NCBI GenBank assembly: GCA_031555955.1
Contig: JAVBTY010000028.1
Coordinates: forward strand, 12,208 to 76,207
From: Azoarcus sp031555955
Lineage (GTDB): Bacteria; Pseudomonadota; Gammaproteobacteria; Burkholderiales; Rhodocyclaceae
Length of the DNA: 64,000 nucleotides
Direction of reading: 5' to 3'
The first letter of the stretch is position 1. Each line of letters opens with the position of its first letter. The position numbers were made by a program, and so were the translations under genes. Shown in pieces: positions 41,610-49,970 of this stretch. The notes below the pieces were generated by a model, which had not been told where the DNA came from, made no database searches, and was given only the letters and a program-made list of their open reading frames with translations.

Positions 41610-42281
41610 CTACTTGCCCAGCAGATAACGGCGATCGTCAAAAGCCTCCACCCAGCCGGGGCGGTAAACCACCATCAGCGTTATGACGGCTCCGCTAATC
41701 CATGCCTCGGCAAACCCGAGCAGGAGGAAAGGCGGCAGATAATCGCCGAACAGAAAACCGGCGCTATACGCGCCGGACAACATCAGTACAAGGGATACGG
41801 AAATGCCCTGGGCCATTACCGTCAATGCAGCCCCCAGAAAGGCCGCCGCAAAAATGAAAATGAAAAGATGCGCTGGCAGCCAGCGTTCAACGGCATGCTG
41901 AATGAGTGTTGCGACATAAACGGGAACAATCACCATCAGAACAAAACTGGCCGGCCAGGCCAGCCATTCTCCCGTGCCGTTAAGCATGACGCCGGTCAGC
42001 GTAACACCAAGCGCGAACAGGGCCAGATGTGGCCCCAGCGCCAGCGTCGCCGCCATTGCGCCCAGCATGTGAAGATCCGCCACCGGCTCAATTCCAACCC
42101 TGAGGCTCCACAGCAGCATGAGACCGACTGCAAACCCCGCCGCCAGATTGAGCCGGACCGACGAGGGCTCCAGCAGGCTGCGCCACGGCGCGCGGCGGAC
42201 CGCGCGCCAGAGCGCAATGACGGATAGCAGAGTCATTCCCCAGTGCCACGACGCCGGGAAAAGCGGCGCCGTCAGATCCAT
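41610..42281 (-). CDS. CbiM-like (COG3235-type) membrane protein
   Basis: A 223-residue protein with about six helices resembling the S-component/permease CbiM: HLMLGAMAATL-like DLHMLGAMAATLALGPHLAL, NGTGEWLAWPASFVLMVIVP and FAEAWISGAVITLMVVYRPGW. CbiM proteins help ECF-type uptake of cobalt or nickel, but no CbiQ/CbiO partner is present. The insertion between etfA and the acyl-CoA dehydrogenase suggests an unexplored link or a chance position. Confidence 0.75.
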   Translation of the reverse strand: MDLTAPLFPASWHWGMTLLSVIALWRAVRRAPWRSLLEPSSVRLNLAAGFAVGLMLLWSLRVGIEPVADLHMLGAMAATLALGPHLALFALGVTLTGVMLNGTGEWLAWPASFVLMVIVPVYVATLIQHAVERWLPAHLFIFIFAAAFLGAALTVMAQGISVSLVLMLSGAYSAGFLFGDYLPPFLLLGFAEAWISGAVITLMVVYRPGWVEAFDDRRYLLGK

Positions 42282-42314
42282 GGGGCGGATTCCGCAACCC
42301 GCCTGGCGTTTTCC

Positions 42315-43247
42315 TCAGCCAACCGCCGCGGTCAGCGCCGGCACGGCTTCGAAAAGATCCGCAACCAGCCCGTAATCGGCCACCTGGAAAATGGGCGCTT
42401 CCGGATCCTTGTTGATCGCCACGATCACTTTTGAATCCTTCATGCCCGCCAGATGCTGGATCGCGCCAGAGATGCCGATGGCGACGTAAAGCTGCGGCGC
42501 GACGATCTTGCCCGTCTGCCCAACCTGGTAGTCGTTCGGCACATAGCCCGCGTCCACGGCGGCGCGCGAAGCGCCAAGACCGGCGCCAAGCGCATCGGCC
42601 AGCGGCTCAAGCAGCTTGTGGTAGTTTTCGCCACTGCCAAGGCCGCGCCCGCCAGAAACGATGATTTTCGCGGCACCCAGTTCAGGACGGGCGCTTTTGG
42701 TCAGCTCCCGGTTCACCAGGGTGGACAGGCCCAGATCGGCCGCGGCGGGAACCGTCCCGGTTTCCGCCGCTCCGCCTTCCGCCGCTGCGGCGAACGCCGT
42801 GGTGCGCACGGTGATCACTTTCACCGCATCCGCGCTCTTCACCGTGGCCAGCGCATTGCCCGCGTAGATCGGACGCACAAACGTATCCGCCGATTCAACA
42901 CCGGTGATTTCGCTGATCTGCGCCACGTCCAGCAGGGCCGCAACACGCGGCAGGACGTTTTTGCCCGCGCTGGTGGCGGCGGCGAGGATATGGGTGTAAC
43001 CGGCGGCAATGGTCCTGACCAGTTCGGCCAGATTTTCGGCAAGCTGGCTTTCATAGTGCGGCGCATCGGCCACCAGCACTTTCTTGACACCGCTGATTTT
43101 CGCCGCGGCGGACGCCGCCGCGCCGCAGCCCGCGCCCGCGACCAGCAGGTGAACGTCGCCGCCGATCTGCGCCGCGGCGGTCACCGCGTTCAGCGTCGCG
43201 GCCTTGAGCGACTGGTTGTCATGTTCGGCAATAACCAGAATCGACAT
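42315..43247 (-). CDS. etfA: Electron transfer flavoprotein alpha subunit
   Basis: EtfA (FixB) binds FAD and with EtfB carries electrons from acyl-CoA dehydrogenases to ETF-quinone oxidoreductase. The start at 43247 (MSILVIAEHDNQSLKAAT) gives 310 residues. The C-terminal FAD motif is complete: IVSGGRGLGSGENY, then PNDYQVGQTGKIVAPQLYVA and GISGAIQHLAGMKDS. It lies 81 bp downstream of etfB. Confidence 0.96.
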   Translation of the reverse strand: MSILVIAEHDNQSLKAATLNAVTAAAQIGGDVHLLVAGAGCGAAASAAAKISGVKKVLVADAPHYESQLAENLAELVRTIAAGYTHILAAATSAGKNVLPRVAALLDVAQISEITGVESADTFVRPIYAGNALATVKSADAVKVITVRTTAFAAAAEGGAAETGTVPAAADLGLSTLVNRELTKSARPELGAAKIIVSGGRGLGSGENYHKLLEPLADALGAGLGASRAAVDAGYVPNDYQVGQTGKIVAPQLYVAIGISGAIQHLAGMKDSKVIVAINKDPEAPIFQVADYGLVADLFEAVPALTAAVG

Positions 43248-43328
43248 ATTCAGAATTCCTTCATCCTGGAAAAAGACAGGCCGGGCGAAAGGCCGCAACG
43301 GAATGCGGACGTCCGGCCAGAACGGGTT

Positions 43329-44084
43329 TTACAGAACCTTGGCTTCGTTTCTGAGCTTTTCGACGAGCTGGGCCACATCGGCCACCCGCACGCCCGCGCT
43401 GCGCTTCGGCGGTTCCGCCACTTTCAGCACCGTCAGGCGGGAAGCGGTATCGACGCCCAGATCGGCCGGTTTTACCGTGTCCAGCGGTTTCTTCTTCGCC
43501 TTCATGATGTTGGGCAGCGTCGCATAACGCGGCTCGTTCAGCCGCAGGTCGGTGGTGACCAGCGCGGGCAGCGGAACCGAAACCGTTTCCAGTCCGCCGT
43601 CGATTTCGCGCGTCACCGTCGCCCGCTTTCCTTCTTCGCCCAGCACAAGCTTGGAGGCGAAAGTAGCCTGCGGCCATCCCAGCAACGCGGAAAGCATCTG
43701 CCCGGTCTGGTTCGCGTCATCGTCGATCGCCTGCTTGCCGCAGATGACCAGTTGCGGCGCTTCGCGGCCGATCACCGCCTTCAGCAGTTTCGCCACCGCC
43801 AGCGGCTGCAGTTCGTCGTCCGTTTCGACCAGAATGCCGCGGTCGGCGCCAATCGCCATGGCCGCGCGCAGCGTTTCCTGGCAGCCCGCCACGCCGCACG
43901 TCACCGCCACGATCTCGGTCACCTGCCCCGCTTCCTTGAGGCGGACGGCTTCTTCCACCGCGATTTCATCGAACGGGTTCATGCTCATTTTCACGTTCGT
44001 GACATCAACCCCGCTGCCATCCGCCTTGACGCGGACCTTGACGTTGTAATCAACCACACGTTTGACGGGAACAAGAATCTTCAA
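43329..44084 (-). CDS. etfB: Electron transfer flavoprotein beta subunit
   Basis: EtfB (FixA), 251 residues, begins MKILVPVKRVVDYNVKVRVK and carries the AMP-site segment ICGKQAIDDDANQTGQMLSA and the ETF-beta signature VTTDLRLNEPRYATLPNIMKAKKKP, given here by position 168-194 region. It is the first gene of the etfB-etfA-CbiM-like-acyl-CoA dehydrogenase run. Confidence 0.96.
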   Translation of the reverse strand: MKILVPVKRVVDYNVKVRVKADGSGVDVTNVKMSMNPFDEIAVEEAVRLKEAGQVTEIVAVTCGVAGCQETLRAAMAIGADRGILVETDDELQPLAVAKLLKAVIGREAPQLVICGKQAIDDDANQTGQMLSALLGWPQATFASKLVLGEEGKRATVTREIDGGLETVSVPLPALVTTDLRLNEPRYATLPNIMKAKKKPLDTVKPADLGVDTASRLTVLKVAEPPKRSAGVRVADVAQLVEKLRNEAKVL

Positions 44085-44266
44085 CGCTGTGCTCCTTCAA
44101 TGATTTTGTCCGGACAAAAATTTCGCAACACCCCCGATTATCTCACCGTTCCTGCGGATTGGCGTGCCCCGCTTAATTTATCGCGCCATAAGAAATATGG
44201 TGGCGCGATCCGGGACACAATACGGCTGCATTGACGGCCCGCCGCCTGACATCATCTGGAGAGCCC

Positions 44267-45892
44267 ATGGTTTTTCCGTTTTCCCGCTGGTTCGACCGCA
44301 ACATTCTTGAACTCGGCCGCGAAATGCGGCTGGCCTATCTGCCGCCGCTGATGGTGTACTGCGCCTACGGCATTTCAATGCTGACAGGCATCGTCGGCAC
44401 GTTTTTCATCAAGGATTACCTCGATCTTTCGGCGGCCTTTCTCGCCGCCCTCGGCTTCTGGGCCGGTATTCCGTGGGCGCTGAAAATTCCGCTCGGGCAT
44501 CTGGTCGATCTGCTGTGGCGTCACAAGGCCGGGCTGGTTTATCTGGGCGCATCGCTGATCGCAGCCAGCCTGCTGATCATGATTGGCCTCATCGGCAACC
44601 CCGCAGCCATGCGGGCGATCCTGCCGGCGGAAACCTGGTTTGTGCTGTCCACGCTGCTCGCGCCGCTGGGCTACGTGATGCAGGACGCGGTGGCCGACGC
44701 CATGACGGTGGAAGCCGTGCCGCGCTACGACGCCAGCGGCCAGCCTTATGACGAAACGCAGGTGCGCCTGATGCACACGACGATGCAGACGCTCGGACGC
44801 ATCGCCATCATCGGCGGCGGCGTACTGGTATCGCTGGTCAACGTCGCCATGTTCGAAGGCACGGAAAACCTCGCCCAGGCGGAAAAGGCCGCGATTTATG
44901 TGCGCATCTACGAACTGGCCCTGCTCGTCCCCCTGCTGTCGGTCAGCGGCGTGCTGCTGGCGGGTGTGCTGAAACGGCGCGAGGCGCGGCGGCTGGCCGC
45001 GTTTGGTCATGGCGTCGGGGACATCGCCCGCGCGCTGCATGGCGAACCAGAGGAAAAGGTTACGCCGAACCGCTGGATTCTTGGCGGCAGCGCGGTGTTC
45101 GTCGCGGTAACGCTCGGCATCGGCCTGTCGGATTTCGCATACGCCCAGGAAGCGATCCTGCTCGGCTCTTTCAGCATCATCGGCTTCATGATGGCGAAGC
45201 TGCTGCGGGAACTCTCCCCCGAAGCGCGGCGCACCCTGATCGGCACCGCCATCATCATCTTCGTTTTCCGCGCCATGCCTTCGCCGGGCGCGGGCGTTAC
45301 CTGGTGGATGATCGACCGGCTCGGCTTCGACCAGGCCTTTCTTTCCCGGCTCGACCTGATCACCAGCGGCCTGACGCTGGCCGGGCTGTTCCTGTTCCGC
45401 CGTTTCATGGCGGAACGCTCCATCGCTTACATCGTCGTGTTTCTCACCCTGGCCGGAACAGCGCTGTCACTGCCCACGCTCGCCATGTATCACGGGCTGC
45501 ATGAATGGACGGCGGCGCACAGCGGCGGCATGGTCGATGCGCGCTTCATCGCCATCGCCAGCACCGCGCTCGAATCGCCGCTGGGCCAGGTTTCGATGGT
45601 GCCGATGCTGGCGTGGATCGCCAGTTCCGCGCCGCCGCGGCTCAAGGCGACATTCTTCGCGGTCATGGCCTCGTTCACCAATCTGGCGCTATCCACCTCG
45701 CAGCTGGGCAGCAAATACCTGAACCAGATCTACACCGTCAGCCGCGAAGTCCGGGACGCCAGCGGCGCGGTCGCCACCGCGGCGGATTACAGCGAACTCG
45801 GTCCGCTGCTCGTCACCGTTATCGTGCTCGCGCTGCTGCTGCCGCTGGCCGCCATCGGATTTACGCGCCTCGCCCGGCTGCGCAGCGCGTAA
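44267..45892 (+). CDS. Folate-biopterin (BT1) type major facilitator transporter
   Basis: A 541-residue inner-membrane protein with about 12 helices. GYVMQDAVADAMTVEAVPR resembles the conserved DxxxD segment of the BT1 folate/biopterin transporter family, and LKIPLGHLVDLLWRHKAG is the loop following TM2-3. The ATG at 44267 (after CTGGAGAG) is preferred to an upstream frame extension. The substrate is not proved; pteridine or folate is a family-level guess. Confidence 0.75.
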   Translation: MVFPFSRWFDRNILELGREMRLAYLPPLMVYCAYGISMLTGIVGTFFIKDYLDLSAAFLAALGFWAGIPWALKIPLGHLVDLLWRHKAGLVYLGASLIAASLLIMIGLIGNPAAMRAILPAETWFVLSTLLAPLGYVMQDAVADAMTVEAVPRYDASGQPYDETQVRLMHTTMQTLGRIAIIGGGVLVSLVNVAMFEGTENLAQAEKAAIYVRIYELALLVPLLSVSGVLLAGVLKRREARRLAAFGHGVGDIARALHGEPEEKVTPNRWILGGSAVFVAVTLGIGLSDFAYAQEAILLGSFSIIGFMMAKLLRELSPEARRTLIGTAIIIFVFRAMPSPGAGVTWWMIDRLGFDQAFLSRLDLITSGLTLAGLFLFRRFMAERSIAYIVVFLTLAGTALSLPTLAMYHGLHEWTAAHSGGMVDARFIAIASTALESPLGQVSMVPMLAWIASSAPPRLKATFFAVMASFTNLALSTSQLGSKYLNQIYTVSREVRDASGAVATAADYSELGPLLVTVIVLALLLPLAAIGFTRLARLRSA

Positions 45893-46025
45893 ATCCATGC
45901 GGAAAACTTATGCGGAAGGCGCACGCAGAATCCCGTCAGGGCGTGCGATACCGCCTGGCGGACTGGCGCGAACGCCCGCGCCCGCACCATAATCGCCAGC
46001 CCCTCCAATTCAGCAGGAAAGCGCC

Positions 46026-46613
46026 ATGACCGCCGCCGACACCCTGTTCGACCCTGTTTTCCGTTCCGCCCGCAGCATCAACCGCTTTACCGCCCGCCCG
46101 GTTCCGGACGAAGCCTTGCACCAGCTTTACGATCTGCTCAGATGGGGGCCGACGTCGATGAACTGCCAGCCGGCGCGTTACGTTTTCGTCAGAAGCCCCG
46201 AGGCGAAGGCCCGGCTCAAACCGGCGCTGTCGCCGGGAAACGTGGAAAAAACGATGGCTGCGCCGGTCACCGCGATCGTGGCGCTCGATACCCGTTTTTA
46301 CGAACATCTGCCCACGCAGTTTCCGGCCATCGCCAACGCGCGCGATCTGTTCGCGGGCAATGCCGCCCTGGCCGAAGGCACGGCGTTCCGTAACAGCAGC
46401 CTGCAGGGTGCGTACCTGATCATCGCCGCCCGCATGCTGGGGCTGGACTGCGGGCCGATGAGCGGTTTTGACGCGGACAGCCTCAACGCGGAATTTTTCC
46501 CCGACGGCCGCTACCGGGCCAACTTTCTCGTCAATCTCGGCTACGGCGACCCGGCGGGCAACTACCCGCGCGGGCCGCGTCTGGCTTTCGACGAGGCGGC
46601 CCGCATCGTCTGA
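46026..46613 (+). CDS. RutE-like malonic semialdehyde reductase (nitroreductase family)
   Basis: A 195-residue FMN/NAD(P)H oxidoreductase with the RutE pattern: RSARSINRFTARPVPDEAL, LLRWGPTSMNCQPARYVFV, FRNSSLQGAYLIIAAR and GLDCGPMSGFD. RutE reduces malonic semialdehyde to 3-hydroxypropionate in pyrimidine breakdown, but no rut operon is present, so it may serve another semialdehyde or quinone substrate. Convergent with gabD, a semialdehyde dehydrogenase, which hints at shared aldehyde metabolism. Confidence 0.85.
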   Translation: MTAADTLFDPVFRSARSINRFTARPVPDEALHQLYDLLRWGPTSMNCQPARYVFVRSPEAKARLKPALSPGNVEKTMAAPVTAIVALDTRFYEHLPTQFPAIANARDLFAGNAALAEGTAFRNSSLQGAYLIIAARMLGLDCGPMSGFDADSLNAEFFPDGRYRANFLVNLGYGDPAGNYPRGPRLAFDEAARIV

Positions 46614-46649
46614 GCGCTCCTTTCCGGCAGCGCGCCGGGCGGGCGGTTT

Positions 46650-48104
46650 TTACAGCCCGCCCATGGCGAGATATTTGATTTCCATGTACTCGTCCAGCCC
46701 GTGGCGGGAGCCTTCGCGCCCGAGGCCGGACTGTTTGACGCCGCCGAAAGGCGCGACTTCCGTGGAAATCAGCCCCGTATTGATCCCGATCATCCCGTAT
46801 TCGAGCCGCCCGGCCACACGCCAGGCCCGCCCAATGTCGCGCGAGTAAAAATAGGCGGCGAGTCCGTACTGCGTATCGTTGGCCATGCGCACCGCCTCTT
46901 CCTCGCTGCCGAAGCGGAACAGCGGCGCGACCGGGCCGAAGATTTCTTCCTTCGCCATCGCCATTGCGGGCGTCATTTCCGCCAGCACCGTCGGTTCGAA
47001 CCACGTTCCGCCCAGCGCATGGCGTTTTCCGCCCGCGACGATGCGCGCGCCGTGCGCAACGGCATCGGCGACGAGATTTTCAACCTTGATCACGGCGGCC
47101 TCGTCGATCAGCGGCCCCTGGGTAACGCCCTCCTCCATGCCGTTGCCCACCTTCAGCCCGGCTACCGCGCGGGCGAACCGTTCGGCGAACGCATCGTAGA
47201 TACCGTCCTGCACCAGCAGGCGGTTGCTGCACACGCAGGTTTGCCCGGCGTTGCGGTATTTCGAGGCGATGGCCCCCGCCACCGCCGCATCGATATCGGC
47301 ATCGTCAAACACGATGAAGGGCGCATTGCCGCCCAGCTCCAGCGACAGTTTCTTGATCGTGGGCGCGCACTGGCGCATCAGCAGCCGCCCCGTTTCGGTG
47401 GAGCCGGTGAAGCTGAGCTTGCGCACCACCGGGCTGGCGGTAAGTTCGCCGCCAATGGCGACCGGATCGCCGGTCACCACGTTGAACACACCCGCGGGCA
47501 CGCCCGCGCGCTGCGCCAGTTCCGCCAGCGCCAGCGCCGAAAGCGGCGTCTGCTCGGCGGGCTTGAGCACCATCGTGCAGCCGGCGGCGAGCGCGGGCCC
47601 CGCCTTGCGCGTAATCATGGCCGAAGGGAAATTCCACGGCGTGATCGCGGCGCAAACACCCACCGGTTCCCTGGTAACAATCAGTTGCCGGTCTGTCCAC
47701 GGCGAGGGAATCACCTCGCCGTAAGCGCGCCGGGCTTCCTCGGCGAACCATTCCAGAAAGGACGCGGCATAGACGATTTCGCCCCGCGCCTCGGCCAGCG
47801 GCTTGCCCTGTTCGGCAGTCATGATGCGGGCAAGATCGTCCTGGTTTTCCAGCATCAGTTCGTACCAGCGGCGCAGGATGCGCGCCCGCGCGGCGGCGGT
47901 TTGCCCACGCCAGCCCGCCAGCGCGCGCGCGGCTGCGTCGATCGCATGCCGGGTTTCTGTAACGCCACAGCAGGGAACGCGGGCAATGATCGCACCACTA
48001 GCGGGATCGGTGACGACGAGCGTCGCGCCATCGGCCGCGTTGATCCACTGGCCGTCGATATAACCGGCCTGGCGCAGCAGACCGGGATCATTCAGTTGCA
48101 ACAT
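46650..48104 (-). CDS. gabD: Succinate-semialdehyde dehydrogenase GabD
   Basis: A 484-residue NAD(P)-dependent aldehyde dehydrogenase: ITPWNFPSAMITRKAGPALA, KPAEQTPLSALALAEL, the catalytic Glu in SLELGGNAPFIVF, and the nucleophile in RNAGQTCVCSNRLLVQ. These match GabD, which converts succinate semialdehyde to succinate in the GABA shunt. Glutarate semialdehyde is an alternative substrate for close relatives. Monocistronic. Confidence 0.92.
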   Translation of the reverse strand: MLQLNDPGLLRQAGYIDGQWINAADGATLVVTDPASGAIIARVPCCGVTETRHAIDAAARALAGWRGQTAAARARILRRWYELMLENQDDLARIMTAEQGKPLAEARGEIVYAASFLEWFAEEARRAYGEVIPSPWTDRQLIVTREPVGVCAAITPWNFPSAMITRKAGPALAAGCTMVLKPAEQTPLSALALAELAQRAGVPAGVFNVVTGDPVAIGGELTASPVVRKLSFTGSTETGRLLMRQCAPTIKKLSLELGGNAPFIVFDDADIDAAVAGAIASKYRNAGQTCVCSNRLLVQDGIYDAFAERFARAVAGLKVGNGMEEGVTQGPLIDEAAVIKVENLVADAVAHGARIVAGGKRHALGGTWFEPTVLAEMTPAMAMAKEEIFGPVAPLFRFGSEEEAVRMANDTQYGLAAYFYSRDIGRAWRVAGRLEYGMIGINTGLISTEVAPFGGVKQSGLGREGSRHGLDEYMEIKYLAMGGL

Positions 48105-48252
48105 GACGGAAACTCCTGTGCTGAAAATTGGCGCAACCCGGGGCGGCGGCGCAATGGCCGCCGTGGCGCTATCCGCATTATGGTAGCGCTTCAGCGTCTT
48201 TCCGCAGGGGCCGCTATCGCCACGGCCAGAAATGGGCTACGCGGGAGGCGCG

Positions 48253-48759
48253 TTACAGCCCGGGGAAAAGGCGCGACCTGACGAGGCGGATTTCGCCGTT
48301 CGCCACCCGCCGCGCAAAGGGGCGGGACGGTTCCATGCCTTCTTCGTAGCGGACGATGTCGAAGCTGACGTAGCCGCCATCCCGCGCCATCTTCTGCGCG
48401 CTGCGCAGGAAAACCTGGCGCGCCTCGCCTTCGCCGCCAGTCACGAGCAGCTTCATGCGCAGGTCAAGCTGGCGGCGCTCTTCATCGAGCTGCGTCACCC
48501 GCACCTGCCATGTGGGCGCGAAGGGGTCATAGATCGAATAGGCGATCAGCGCTCCGGCAATATATTCCGGTTCGAAATAGCCCAGTTCGCTCGCCTCCAG
48601 CACCGCGCCCAGCGTGCCCGCCGCCGCGGCGCTGTAGTCGCGCACGAATATTTCCGTATTTTCTTCGGTGAAGATCCGTTCGTACTGCTCCTTGACCGAG
48701 GCGCACCCCACCGCCAGCGGCAGCGCGAGAAGCGGAAGAAGAAAACGGCGCAGGCGCAT
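48253..48759 (-). CDS. Putative lipoprotein downstream of flgL
   Basis: A 168-residue protein with a lipobox (PLAVGCAS, lipidated Cys at 19). The mature part starts VKEQYERIFTEENTEIF and is otherwise soluble, with a beta-rich middle (WQVRVTQLDEERRQLDLRMK). No family is recognised. It follows flgL by 3 bp on the same strand, so it is probably the last gene of the flg operon, but no known flagellar protein matches. Confidence 0.65.
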   Translation of the reverse strand: MRLRRFLLPLLALPLAVGCASVKEQYERIFTEENTEIFVRDYSAAAAGTLGAVLEASELGYFEPEYIAGALIAYSIYDPFAPTWQVRVTQLDEERRQLDLRMKLLVTGGEGEARQVFLRSAQKMARDGGYVSFDIVRYEEGMEPSRPFARRVANGEIRLVRSRLFPGL

Positions 48760-48762
48760 GAT

Positions 48763-49959
48763 TCAGCTCAGGTAGTTGAACAGCGACAGGTTGGAAACCT
48801 TCATGAAAGACTGCTGCGCCGCCTGCAGGTAGGTGGATTGCAGCGTCAGGTCGGTAATCGCCTTGGCGTAATCCACATCCTGCAGCTGCGACAGGCGGCT
48901 GGCGTATTGCAGGTCGAGATCGCTGCCCACGCTTTCGAGGTTATCCAGTTCAAGCAGCTGGGAGCCGACCGTGGAGCGCACGCGCAGGATGTTTTCAAGA
49001 CCGGCGTCCATGCTGTCGAGCGTGAAGGCGACCGCGCCTTCCATGCCGCTGGCGCCCGGGCGCTCCAGCGCATCGACGAACATGGCGAGGTTCTGGAACA
49101 CGTTCTTCGAAGCGGCGAACACTTCGAAATCATCGCCATCGGCGGGCGCGCCGGAAATATCCACGTTCAGCCCGTTGAAGCTCAGGGTCGTGCCGCTGAG
49201 CGTGGCCGCGACCGGAACTGGAACAGGGTTGCCCGCCTGGTGTTCGATCACGCTGTAGCTGGTAGTGGCCGCATCGTATTTGATGTCGTAACGGCGGCCC
49301 ATGTCGGTCAGCGCGGGCGGGGTCGTGCTGTACGTTACCGCGAGCGCGCCGGTGCCCTTGTTATCCGCATCGGGCACGCCATACAGCGAGCCTTCCACGG
49401 TGCGGGTGTTTTCGAACACGTCGGAGCCGGGCAGGCTCACCGGCATGTAGCGCGAGGTGGAGGCCTGGATGGTGCGGATGCCCTGGTCACCCTCGTAGGT
49501 GATGCCGGAAAGATTGCCCTCGAACGGCTTCACCTGCGCCATGTAACCGGAAAAGATATATTCGCCATTGCCGTCCTGGCTGTTGCCCAGCGCCACCAGC
49601 GCGTCGAACTGGCTCTGCATGTCCATGCCGATGGCGCGCAGGTCTTCCTGCTTCAACGCACCATCGCCAGCCTGCACGGCGCGGGCGCGGATGTGGTGCA
49701 GCACATCGCCCACGCCGACCAGGCGGCTTTCGAGCAGCTTCAGGTTGTCGCCAGCGTAGCCGCGGTTGGAGGCGAACTGGACGTTGACCGCTTTCGCCTG
49801 GCTGACTTCGAGCGCCCGCGCGGAGGCGATGGGATCGTCAGCGGGGGTGAGGACACGGCGTCCGGAAGCTGCCTGCGTCTGGGTGTGCAGAAGCTTCGCC
49901 ATCTGGTCCTGGATGGAACCGACGCCCTTGTTGTAAATCATGTTGGTGGTAACGCGCAT
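48763..49959 (-). CDS. flgL: Flagellar hook-associated protein FlgL (HAP3)
   Basis: FlgL forms the hook-filament junction. The flagellin-like N-terminus RVTTNMIYNKGVGSIQDQM and C-terminus DYAKAITDLTLQSTYLQAA form the terminal coiled coils; 398 residues. It follows flgK by 11 bp and precedes a small lipoprotein gene. Exported by the flagellar type III system. Confidence 0.95.
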   Translation of the reverse strand: MRVTTNMIYNKGVGSIQDQMAKLLHTQTQAASGRRVLTPADDPIASARALEVSQAKAVNVQFASNRGYAGDNLKLLESRLVGVGDVLHHIRARAVQAGDGALKQEDLRAIGMDMQSQFDALVALGNSQDGNGEYIFSGYMAQVKPFEGNLSGITYEGDQGIRTIQASTSRYMPVSLPGSDVFENTRTVEGSLYGVPDADNKGTGALAVTYSTTPPALTDMGRRYDIKYDAATTSYSVIEHQAGNPVPVPVAATLSGTTLSFNGLNVDISGAPADGDDFEVFAASKNVFQNLAMFVDALERPGASGMEGAVAFTLDSMDAGLENILRVRSTVGSQLLELDNLESVGSDLDLQYASRLSQLQDVDYAKAITDLTLQSTYLQAAQQSFMKVSNLSLFNYLS

Positions 49960-49970
49960 GATCCGTCCTC

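Noticed and set aside
39745..41628. 627-codon plus-strand open frame opposite the acyl-CoA dehydrogenase
   Set aside because: GC-rich antisense shadow: Arg/His/Gly-rich with no domain, while the minus strand encodes a motif-complete dehydrogenase. The same applies to long frames opposite flgL/flgK (48232-50055), gabD (46701-48281), etfBA (42453-44234), ntrB (9165-10676), TrpB2 (14817-16271) and the CDF gene (1190-2431).
46617..46666. Hairpin between rutE-like and gabD genes as a terminator
   Set aside because: The GGCGGGC/GCCCGCC arms flank the T-rich segment instead of preceding it, and one arm is gabD coding sequence.
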